From NCBI GenBank assembly GCA_018241425.1, contig JAFEDU010000002.1:248001-312000 (forward strand): a stretch of DNA of 64,000 nt. The letters run 5' to 3'. The stretch is from Pseudomonadota bacterium. GTDB taxonomy: Bacteria; Pseudomonadota; Gammaproteobacteria; Steroidobacterales; Steroidobacteraceae. The notes beneath the pieces are model-generated. The model had not been told where the DNA came from and made no database searches. It saw only the letters and a program-made list of their open reading frames with translations. Every line of letters begins with the position of its first letter. Within the stretch, counting starts at the first letter, position 1. This document shows positions 17,092 through 23,587 of the stretch, piece by piece. The translations under genes were made by a program, and so were the position numbers.

Positions 17092-17745
17092 ATGGCAAGG
17101 AAAACGACGATGCCGGTTATGGACAGTGCCCTGCCGGGGCGCAGCACGCCGCTGTTGGTATCCCCGGCGCACTTCGTGAACGGCCACCGGATCACGCCGC
17201 CGTTCCCGCAGGGCCTCAGGGAGGCGGTGTTCGGGCTCGGGTGCTTCTGGGGGGCGGAGCGGCTCTTCTGGCAGCTCCCGGGCGTCTACTCCACCGCCGT
17301 GGGGTACGCGGGCGGCTTTACGCCCAATCCCACCTACCAGGAGGTCTGCTCCGGGGATACCGGGCACACCGAGGTGGTGCGCGTCATCTACGACCCACAG
17401 AAGACCGACTACGAGGATCTCCTGAAGGTGTTCTGGGAATCACACGACCCCACTCAGGGCATGCGCCAGGGGAACGACATCGGTACGCAGTACCGTTCGG
17501 TCATCTATGTAACCGACCCGGAACAACAGCAGCTCGCCGAGGCCTCGCGCAAGGCGTATCAGGCGCGACTCAGTGCCGCCGGGCGCGGCACGATCACCAC
17601 CGAGATCCGCGAAGCGCCGCCGTTCTTCTACGCCGAGGACTATCACCAGCAGTACCTCGCGAAGAATCCGGACGGGTACTGCGGGATAGGAGGGTGTGGG
17701 GTGCCCTTCAAAGTCGCGGAGTTACCGGTGGGTGAGAAGGCGTAG
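17092..17745 (+). CDS. msrA: Peptide methionine (S)-S-oxide reductase MsrA
   Basis: A 217-residue MsrA that reduces methionine-S-sulfoxide in proteins. The catalytic cysteine is C51 in the signature [12 protein letters not shown]. The family blocks [24 protein letters not shown] and FWESHDPTQ follow, with [13 protein letters not shown] and [16 protein letters not shown]. Two C-terminal cysteines (C197, C202 in [12 protein letters not shown]) are placed to act as resolving cysteines. A good Shine-Dalgarno (ggaga) precedes the ATG. The last 108 nt are duplicated downstream at 19599-19706, which marks this 3' end as the border of a small accessory segment. No signal peptide, so cytoplasmic. Confidence 0.97.
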   Translation: MARKTTMPVMDSALPGRSTPLLVSPAHFVNGHRITPPFPQGLREAVFGLGCFWGAERLFWQLPGVYSTAVGYAGGFTPNPTYQEVCSGDTGHTEVVRVIYDPQKTDYEDLLKVFWESHDPTQGMRQGNDIGTQYRSVIYVTDPEQQQLAEASRKAYQARLSAAGRGTITTEIREAPPFFYAEDYHQQYLAKNPDGYCGIGGCGVPFKVAELPVGEKA

Positions 17746-17873
17746 ACGGAGCTTCACCGAGGGTTTTGTCAGGAAGTCAGCCGGTTAACAGAGTCCTCAG
17801 CCAAGACCCTGAGCGGTTCCGCAAAAAATCCGGCGTCTGCTCGGCTCTGGCGTCTACCGGAATTCTACCGTCG
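17638..17873 (+). repeat. Left copy of imperfect direct repeat (msrA 3' end plus flank)
   Basis: This segment covers the last 36 codons of msrA and 128 nt downstream. It aligns with 19599-19835 with one 1-nt indel. The coding part differs at 8 of 108 positions (six synonymous, two conservative V/I and V/M changes). The noncoding part is roughly two-thirds identical by eye. Selection-shaped divergence suggests homologous ends from two lineages rather than a fresh duplication. The repeats bracket an exported protein gene and HigBA. Confidence 0.85.
17852..17873 (+). repeat. Copy A of gtctaccggaa motif (candidate attachment core)
   Basis: The motif gtctaccggaa followed by a second tctaccg forms a short tandem/imperfect dyad. 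Related copies occur at 19521-19540 and 19814-19835, all at edges of the accessory segment. Such motifs are typical of tyrosine-recombinase attachment cores, but no integrase gene is present to confirm it. Confidence 0.45.
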
Positions 17874-18018
17874 ACTTGCCGCGAACATATTCCTCAGCGA
17901 AGGATGGATATGGGTTGAAGCGGCTAATTGCGACCCGAGCCGGACTGTCGTGACTTCATGCACTTCGCATGTTGGAGTCAAAGTGAGTAAAAACACCGTG
18001 CGATTCAATGGAGTGCGA

Positions 18019-18711
18019 ATGCGCCGATGGGAGCCAAGAATAACAAGTCGAGGGTTATGCACTTACCTCTTGAGATTCTGGCTTGGCTGCACGCTGATTG
18101 TTGTTACAAGTGCAGCCGCAGGAACACCACCACCAACGGTGGATGAGTCCATTGGCGAGTCAGATGCTTCATGGCGCGCAACCGTAAAGCCGACTGATGG
18201 ATTGGCCATGGGCGCGCTGAAGATCCAATTTGAGCGAACCACACTGCCAGAGGTGCAGCGTGCGATAGGATTGGGATCAATACGGCACCGGGGGGATGCT
18301 GGAGACAGCGTAAATTGGCTCTGTTACACGGCCGTGGCGCCCGGCCAAAATAGTCGAATCTGGATCGAAGCCCACGGCGAAATGGGCGGTCCAGAAGAAT
18401 TCATCACCGGCATAGCCGTACAAGCAATCATGCAGGATGACCATTCGCCGGAGTGCCCGGTCCTGCCAAAGCACTACGAACCCCGCAGTTTCGATAACGG
18501 TATTTGGCTTGGCGCTCGGAGCGCCGCTGTGTCACGTGCATTCCCCGCAGGACTCATACGGCGCGGTGACCGCGCCTTCGTCGGGTACCAAGGAAAAGTT
18601 GTGGGCGATAGCAAATGTGACGGTGGTTACGACCTTTTGAATTCTCTGTTTCTGACGTTCAAGTCGGGGGTCGTGATAGCAATCCATGCAGGCCAGGTGA
18701 CAAGTTGCTGA
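18019..18711 (+). CDS. Exported protein of unknown function (accessory)
   Basis: A 230-residue protein that I do not recognise. The N-terminus has basic residues followed by a hydrophobic segment (FWLGCTLIVVTSAAAG), read as a signal peptide. The mature part has evenly spaced Cys residues (about six, including NWLCYT, SPECPV and DSKCDGGYD) and mixed beta content, fitting a periplasmic disulfide-bonded protein. ATG 18019 has a ggag Shine-Dalgarno at ideal spacing; upstream in-frame GTG codons exist from 17950. GC and codon use are visibly lower than in the flanking core genes, and it lies inside the msrA-bounded segment with the toxin-antitoxin pair, so horizontal acquisition is likely. Confidence 0.65.
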   Translation: MRRWEPRITSRGLCTYLLRFWLGCTLIVVTSAAAGTPPPTVDESIGESDASWRATVKPTDGLAMGALKIQFERTTLPEVQRAIGLGSIRHRGDAGDSVNWLCYTAVAPGQNSRIWIEAHGEMGGPEEFITGIAVQAIMQDDHSPECPVLPKHYEPRSFDNGIWLGARSAAVSRAFPAGLIRRGDRAFVGYQGKVVGDSKCDGGYDLLNSLFLTFKSGVVIAIHAGQVTSC

Positions 18712-18831
18712 ATCCCCGCCGCCACAGCCCAATTCGCTGAACTTTGTCCGGTGTGCCCTATGGGGCCGAAGCAGCAACTTCGTCAACTTTTCGCCGGCCG
18801 GACGAAGCACTCCCTATGTCGATACGAACGC

Positions 18832-18860
18832 TTGACGATACTAACGGGACGCGTTAGTAT
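18832..18860 (+). promoter_or_regulatory. higBA promoter with overlapping operator palindrome
   Basis: TTGACG (18832-18837) and TAGTAT (18855-18860) are separated by exactly 17 nt. The inverted repeat atactaac / gttagtat (18838-18845 and 18853-18860) fills the spacer and -10 box, a classic autorepressed toxin-antitoxin layout. The expected transcription start is at about 18867, the A of the higB ATG, so the toxin mRNA is probably leaderless. Confidence 0.7.
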
Positions 18861-18866
18861 TAATTC

Positions 18867-19148
18867 ATGATCAAGTCCTTTCGAGGCAAAGAAACCGAAA
18901 GGATCTGGAATCGCGAATACTGCAAGCGTATTCCACGCGACATTCAAGAGCGGGCGTTGATGAAGCTGCAGCAGCTCAACGCGGCTGGAGACCTGAAGGA
19001 CCTTTCGATTCCGAGCTCGAATCAGCTCGAGGCCTTGAAAGGCGATCGCAGGGGCGAGTACAGCATTAGGATCAATAGGCAGTGGCGTATATGTTTCAGG
19101 TGGCGTGAGGGGCACGCTTTTTTCGTCGAGATCGTCGATTATCACTAG
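18867..19148 (+). CDS. higB: HigB/RelE-family toxin
   Basis: A 93-residue toxin of the HigB/GraT branch of the RelE superfamily, ribosome-dependent mRNA endonucleases. Hallmarks are the opening MIKSFRGKETERIW, the central LNAAGDLKDLSIPSSNQLEAL, and the conserved end GDRRGEYSIRINRQWRICF with VEIVDYH. Length is normal. It precedes its antitoxin by 14 nt, the reverse of the common order but standard for higBA. There is no Shine-Dalgarno, and the ATG lies at the predicted transcription start, so leaderless translation is likely. It sits between the msrA repeats. Confidence 0.93.
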   Translation: MIKSFRGKETERIWNREYCKRIPRDIQERALMKLQQLNAAGDLKDLSIPSSNQLEALKGDRRGEYSIRINRQWRICFRWREGHAFFVEIVDYH

Positions 19149-19162
19149 GCGAGAATAGGGTT

Positions 19163-19486
19163 ATGGCAACGCGGAAGATCAAGCTTACGCACCCGGGCAA
19201 GATTCTCCGGGAGGAGTTCATGGAGCCTGTTGGCCTGACGGCGTATGCGCTGGCAAAGGCCTTGGGCGTTCCGCTACCGCGCGTCAATGACATCGTGCGC
19301 GAGAAGCGTTCGATTTCGCCGGAAATGGCGGTGTTACTCTCGGCGTATTTCGGTACCTCCGATGGTTATTGGATCAATTTGCAGGGACACTTTGACCTGG
19401 AATTGGCGAAGGACAAAGTGGGCAAGCAAGCGGCCCGGATCAACCCGCATCCCCATGGTGCCGACGGTAACCTGCAGCCTGTCTGA
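19163..19486 (+). CDS. higA: HigA-family antitoxin (XRE helix-turn-helix)
   Basis: A 107-residue antitoxin/DNA-binding protein. The HigA signature is plain: HPGKILREEFMEPVGLTAYA, then LAKALGVPLPRVNDIVREKR (the HTH) and SYFGTS-like SAYFGTSDGYWINLQ. It should neutralise HigB and repress the shared promoter through the palindrome at 18838-18860. A C-terminal tail of about 20 residues (KQAARINPHPHG...) extends past the usual end and might derive from junction sequence. Confidence 0.93.
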   Translation: MATRKIKLTHPGKILREEFMEPVGLTAYALAKALGVPLPRVNDIVREKRSISPEMAVLLSAYFGTSDGYWINLQGHFDLELAKDKVGKQAARINPHPHGADGNLQPV

Positions 19487-19520
19487 CGGCTTGCTGGTCT
19501 ACCGCTGGATCGGCGTCAAC

Positions 19521-19540
19521 GTCTACCGGAAGTCGACCGG
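19521..19540 (+). repeat. Copy B of gtctaccggaa motif
   Basis: gtctaccggaagtcgaccgg lies 34 nt past the higA stop and just before the msrA remnant. It matches copies A (17852) and C (19814) in the first 11-13 bases. Its position between the toxin-antitoxin pair and the displaced msrA end fits an internal recombination border. Confidence 0.4.
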
Positions 19541-19598
19541 CAGAGCGCCAGCGATGGCGTAACGTCGGAGATTCCGTGGTAATTCCAACGTCCGGGGA

Positions 19599-19706
19599 GA
19601 CTATCACCAGCAATATCTGGCGAAGAATCCGGACGGGTATTGCGGGATTGGAGGGTGTGGGGTGCCCTTCAAAATCGCGGAGTTACCGATGGGGGAGAAG
19701 GCGTAG
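19599..19706 (+). pseudogene. msrA 3'-end fragment
   Basis: In frame, this encodes the last 35 residues of an MsrA ([20 protein letters not shown] through GEKA) and a TAG, with no start or catalytic domain. It differs from the intact msrA end at eight positions, six of them silent. It is therefore a remnant of an msrA homologue that was functional until recently, displaced by or imported with the inserted segment. Confidence 0.9.
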
Positions 19707-19813
19707 TCGGAGCTACACCGAGGGTTCCAGCGGGAAATTAGACAGTTAGCGGTGTCGTGAGCCAAGACTCCGCGTATTTCTGCAGAAAGATCCGGCGTGG
19801 AATCGGCGCTGAG

Positions 19814-19835
19814 GTCTACCGGAAGTCTACCGTCG
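19814..19835 (+). repeat. Copy C of gtctaccggaa motif
   Basis: The motif gtctaccggaagtctaccgt occupies the same relative position in the right repeat as copy A does in the left repeat. It is the best preserved of the three copies. Confidence 0.45.
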
Positions 19836-20038
19836 GCCGCGGCTCAGGCTAGTCCGCGGCGGAGCGCGGTTTGTGCTCGGGAAGCGGTAACGGCGCCCGA
19901 TCCGGCTCCAAACTATGCGAATGCGACAGGAATACCGGCTGGAATCCATCCTCCGAGCGAGTAATCCTCGTGGGACCGTTGGCAGCTGAGTATTGGCCCC
20001 TGCATCATTCCTCTCGCGTAGAGGCGGCGTAAGACTGG

Positions 20039-20578
20039 ATGGCAGCTCGGGCGCACAACAACGCAATCGCTGCCGACGAGGCCGGTCAGTTCATCCTGGT
20101 GATCCGGCACCAGCGCGTCCTTCTGGATGAGCACTTGGCGCGCCTTTACGGCGTGGAGACCCGCAGCCTCCTGCAAGCCGTAAAACGTAACTTGGAGCGT
20201 TTTCCATCGGACTTCATGTTCGAGCTATCTGCGGCGGAGTGGTCGGCTTTGAAATCACAATTTGTGATCTCAAAGGGTGGTCGTGGCGGTCGACGCTATG
20301 CGCCGTATGCGTTCACGGAGCAGGGCGTGGCCATGCTGTCATCGGTGCTCAACAGCGACCGGGCAATCGCCGTGAACATCGAGATAATGCGCTCGTTCGT
20401 GCGAATCCGCAGGTTGCTTGATGCCGATAAGACTCTGGCGCGCAAGTTCGAGCGGCTCGAGCGGAAGCTTGCATCCCACGATCAGGCCATCCTGGGCATC
20501 CTTGCGGCGATCCGGCAATTGGCCACACAGGTTCCGAGGCGGCGCGGGATCGGGTTTACGGCCGACCTGACAGAATAG
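20039..20578 (+). CDS. ORF6N-domain protein (phage-type DNA-binding)
   Basis: A 179-residue protein with an N-terminal ORF6N domain, about residues 15-105. Its hallmarks are VIRHQRVLLDEHLARLYGVE, then LLQAVKRNLERFPSDFMFEL and the later YAFTEQGVAMLSSVL. This domain belongs to the KilA-N/Bro group common in phages and mobile elements and is presumed to bind DNA. The C-terminal third is a coiled-coil-like helix (KFERLERKLASHDQ) with a basic tail. It lies just outside the msrA repeats in the same low-GC patch, supporting a mobile-element origin. No Shine-Dalgarno is obvious before the ATG. Confidence 0.88.
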   Translation: MAARAHNNAIAADEAGQFILVIRHQRVLLDEHLARLYGVETRSLLQAVKRNLERFPSDFMFELSAAEWSALKSQFVISKGGRGGRRYAPYAFTEQGVAMLSSVLNSDRAIAVNIEIMRSFVRIRRLLDADKTLARKFERLERKLASHDQAILGILAAIRQLATQVPRRRGIGFTADLTE

Positions 20579-20626
20579 CCGAGGTGTCCTCCGGCCGAGG
20601 CCTCCCCTTCTTGGCATGATTGAACT

Positions 20627-20991
20627 ATGACCCGAACACGCATCGGTCCCGCTCTGGCGCTACTGATGATCGGACTTACGAGTACAGCGGTTGCCACAGA
20701 AACTGTCTGCCCAAAATCCGCGTACAAGCGGAGTCTGCAGCGAAGGTTCCGGTAGGAAGTCCGCCGGTTTGCACCGGCACTACGCAAGCATATCTCTGCA
20801 CCTGAAAGATTGACGCAAAGGGCGGAGTGGTCACGCATCACCTGGAGAGTGCGATATTTCCGGGCGACATCGGCAAGGACATCAAACAAAACTTCTCGAT
20901 TACCCGCGATACGGTGACGATCGGTTTTCACACGACCACTGTCGATGCAGTGACCGTTGTCCGCACGTTGGTGTGGCCCCGGATTGAGTGA
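20627..20991 (+). pseudogene. Degraded exported lipocalin-like protein gene
   Basis: The first frame encodes a signal-peptide-like start (MTRTRIGPALALLMIGLTST...) and stops after 42 codons at 20755. From about 20811 a different frame continues with a natural-looking sequence (GGVVTHHLESAIFPGDIGKD, then FSITRDTVTIGF) to a TGA at 20989. That block resembles the lipocalin-like (lipocalin_5) repeat in which a temporary THH...SLFPNW-type motif recurs. One or more frameshifts and an internal loss separate the halves. The interval 20579-21035 holds nothing else. Confidence 0.5.
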
Positions 20992-21035
20992 CCTGGCGAG
21001 CGCACTGCCCGTAGGCACGATCCCCACCTCGCACT

Positions 21036-23132
21036 TCAATTCACAGTGAACGGCGCGTTACTGCTGAGCGTACCGCCGGGTGTGGTCACCAGAACCGTGC
21101 CGGTGGTCGCGCCGGCCGGGATGGTCGCCTTCAGTTCGGATTTTGAGACCACCGAAAATGCGATGGCCGCGGTGCCGTTGAACGTGACGCTGGTGGCGCC
21201 GTTGAGATTGGTCCCCAGGATCACGATCGTGCTGCCCACAGCACCGGAGCTGGTCTGCACTTGGACGAACGGGCTCAGCCCCAGCGAATAGCGGAAGAGT
21301 GTGCCGAAGCCGGTCGCATCCGAGCTGGTGGTGCCGTACAAGTTGCCGTCGGTAGCCTGCGTCAGGGCAGCTATCGGAGTGGAACCGTCCGTGCAGTTGC
21401 TCTGCGAGCAGAAGCTGTAGAGCGACTTGAAGCCGCCGCTCGGGGTGATCCGAAAGATCGTGCCGCCATCCTGAGCGCCGCCCCCGGAAGTCGTCCCGTA
21501 GAGATTGCCATCGGTTGCCTGGATAAGTCCGGCGGTCGGCGCCGAGCCATCGTTGCCGCTGAAGCTGTAGAGCGTGGTCAACACGCCACCCGGGGTTAGC
21601 TTGAAGATCGTGCCGGCTTTGTTCGTTCCTCCACCTGAAGTCGTGCCGTACAGATTGCCATCCGCGGCCTGCAGCAGCGGCGCCGACGGGAAGCTCCCAT
21701 CCGTGCACGCAGGCTGCGAGCAGAACTGGTACAGGGTGCTGAGGGCACCGACGGAATCGACCTTGAATGCCGAGCCTGATTGCGCGGTCCCACCGGAGTA
21801 AGTGGTTCCGTAGAAATTGCCGTCGTTTCCCTGGATCACCGCGGAGTTCTCGGAGCTGCCGCTGACCGCGTCGAAGCTGTGCAATACATTGAATGCACCG
21901 GCGCGCGAGATCCGGTAGAAGGTTCCGGTGAGGCTGGCGCCGCCGCCGGACGTCGTCCCGTAGAGCTTGCCGTCCGAGCCCTGGACGAGCGTCGCCGCGG
22001 GAAGGCTGCCGCCGGAGCCATCGAAGCTGTAGAGAGTCGTGAGTGCACCCGCGCGTGTGAGCCTGAAGACACTCCCCAGGCCGTGGGCGCCTCCGAACTC
22101 GGTTGTCCCGTACAGGTTGCCGTCGCTCGCCTGGATGATGCCGCCGGACAGTTCCTCCCCGTCCTGGCAGCTCGCCTTCTGGCAGAAGCCGTACACGGTC
22201 TTCACGACGCCCGTGTGCGTCGACTTGAACACCGCGCCCTCGGCGGCGTTGCCGCCGAACTGCGTGGTGCCGTACAGGTTGCCGTCGGTGGCCTGGATGA
22301 GTGCCGAGTCCGGCGATGCCCCGTCAGCGCCGTCGAAGGTGTGCAGTGAAGCGAATGGGTGGGTCTGGGCCGCGACGTTGTAGTTGAACCCGCTGGCGGA
22401 CACGAGCTTGCACCCCGGGCAGTGCGCAATTTTGGCGCTTGGAGTCCAGACAGTGACGCTCGCCGCGAGTCCGTAGGGCCGACCGCAATTCTCCGAGCCG
22501 CCCGGACAGTTCTCCTCCGTGACACTCAGATTTAGCCAGCCGCTCAGCTGAATGCTGTTGCCGGCCGTATAGGTGGCAGTCCAGGAGCGGGTCTGCAGGA
22601 CGTCGCCGCCGTAGGAACCCCAGTAGGCTGTGTATGCGTTCTCCACCTCGTTGAAGCCATCCGTGAATCGGGTCTGCCATCCGCCCGATCCTTCGCCCAT
22701 GAGGTTGACCGCGCTGGTCAGCGTAAAAGTGATCGACACCTGCGTGCCGGCCGGGGCACCGGTGATCTGGACCGTGTCGTAGAACTCGGTGTAGGTGCCG
22801 CCGGTGATGCACGGCTGCTGGAAGAGGCCGCCCAGGCATCCGGAGGCGGCCGCGTTGCCGCCGAGCAGCCCCACGTTCGCAAATCCCTGCGCCGAGGCCG
22901 TGCCATTGCCATTGCCGGCGCTGACAGACACGTTGGATGAATGAAGACCGTCGGGTGCGGGCCCGTCGGGGGTCTGCTCCGAAGGTCCGGAAGTGTTCGT
23001 TGACGTGTCGGCCGTTGCGGAGGCCCAGGTCCCGAACAAGTCGCCGGCCGCCTGCGCCGAACCCATGGCGCCAAGCCCGCAGACGAGCATACAGACCGGA
23101 ACGAATTGCTGGATAGCGCGCCACTTCGTCAT
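21036..23132 (-). CDS. Exported GloVer-repeat protein with C-terminal IPT/TIG domain
   Basis: A 698-residue exported protein. A signal peptide (VCMLVCGLGAMGSAQA) is followed by an unidentified beta domain with Cys pairs to about residue 250. Then come seven tandem repeats of about 50 residues, each with a core such as DGNLYGTTSGGG, then GTIFKLTPGG and LYSF. This is the GloVer-type repeat. Seven copies suggest a seven-bladed propeller, which is my inference. The last 80 residues form an IPT/TIG Ig-like domain (GSTIVILGTNLNGATSVTFNG). No enzyme motif is seen, so a surface or adhesive role is possible. The ATG has a G-rich Shine-Dalgarno. It is divergent from the S53 protease across 455 nt. Confidence 0.88.
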   Translation of the reverse strand: MTKWRAIQQFVPVCMLVCGLGAMGSAQAAGDLFGTWASATADTSTNTSGPSEQTPDGPAPDGLHSSNVSVSAGNGNGTASAQGFANVGLLGGNAAASGCLGGLFQQPCITGGTYTEFYDTVQITGAPAGTQVSITFTLTSAVNLMGEGSGGWQTRFTDGFNEVENAYTAYWGSYGGDVLQTRSWTATYTAGNSIQLSGWLNLSVTEENCPGGSENCGRPYGLAASVTVWTPSAKIAHCPGCKLVSASGFNYNVAAQTHPFASLHTFDGADGASPDSALIQATDGNLYGTTQFGGNAAEGAVFKSTHTGVVKTVYGFCQKASCQDGEELSGGIIQASDGNLYGTTEFGGAHGLGSVFRLTRAGALTTLYSFDGSGGSLPAATLVQGSDGKLYGTTSGGGASLTGTFYRISRAGAFNVLHSFDAVSGSSENSAVIQGNDGNFYGTTYSGGTAQSGSAFKVDSVGALSTLYQFCSQPACTDGSFPSAPLLQAADGNLYGTTSGGGTNKAGTIFKLTPGGVLTTLYSFSGNDGSAPTAGLIQATDGNLYGTTSGGGAQDGGTIFRITPSGGFKSLYSFCSQSNCTDGSTPIAALTQATDGNLYGTTSSDATGFGTLFRYSLGLSPFVQVQTSSGAVGSTIVILGTNLNGATSVTFNGTAAIAFSVVSKSELKATIPAGATTGTVLVTTPGGTLSSNAPFTVN

Positions 23133-23587
23133 GAGTCCCCCGATAGCCCACCTCGAGTAGCTGGGCCGTCAATAAGTCCGTGAACCGCGAATTTTCTGTG
23201 GTCTACTAGAAATGCGAAAAACACCGGCGCCGCGGCTCATGGGCCCGCCCGAAACGGCGCAGCCAAAGAAATCTGAAGTCCGGCCGGCCAATGCGGCACT
23301 GCCGGAGTAGGTCATTGCTTCGCTCGCCCGAAACGGCCGGCTGCTTCGGCCTCCGAGAGCCGCGTGCCGGATTCCAGGCAAATCACAGCCTTGCGGATCG
23401 GTGCCATGCGAACGCAGCAGCAATCACTGCGTCGCGGGCGCAGCGTGCACCAATCGGGGGAGCGTACGATCCCGGTCCCGTGACACCGATGTGACATAAG
23501 GAGGGCGCAGCGCCCGGCGCGTGCTTCGACTACCATGCCTGCTACGTCGCTGATCCTTCGGCGGCACCAGAAAACCAGGGGAAGGAA
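23133..23587. other. Intergenic region between GloVer gene and S53 protease
   Basis: This 455-nt gap holds the divergent upstream regions of both genes. I find no RNA gene, repeat or convincing open frame; short open frames here have Arg/Ala-rich products typical of noncoding high-GC sequence. The only clear signal is the S53 Shine-Dalgarno (ggaagga) just before 23588. Confidence 0.6.

Larger units (their letters stand above)
19599..19835 (+). repeat. Right copy of imperfect direct repeat
   Basis: This is the partner of 17638-17873: 108 nt of msrA coding end plus 129 nt of downstream sequence, ending in the candidate attachment motif. The interval from 19487 to 20038 has no intact gene; apart from this repeat and motif copies B and C, I see nothing else in it. 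Confidence 0.85.

Noticed and set aside
17746..20038. Integrase or transposase for the msrA-bounded segment
   Set aside because: Looked in all frames; only HigBA, one exported protein and the ORF6N gene were found. The element is a remnant, or moves in trans.
21300..22360. DNA tandem repeat
   Set aside because: The periodicity reflects the GloVer protein repeats, which are divergent at the DNA level; it is not a satellite.
23291..23494. Small open frame between the GloVer and S53 genes
   Set aside because: Cys/Arg/Ala-rich translation, no Shine-Dalgarno and no family resemblance.
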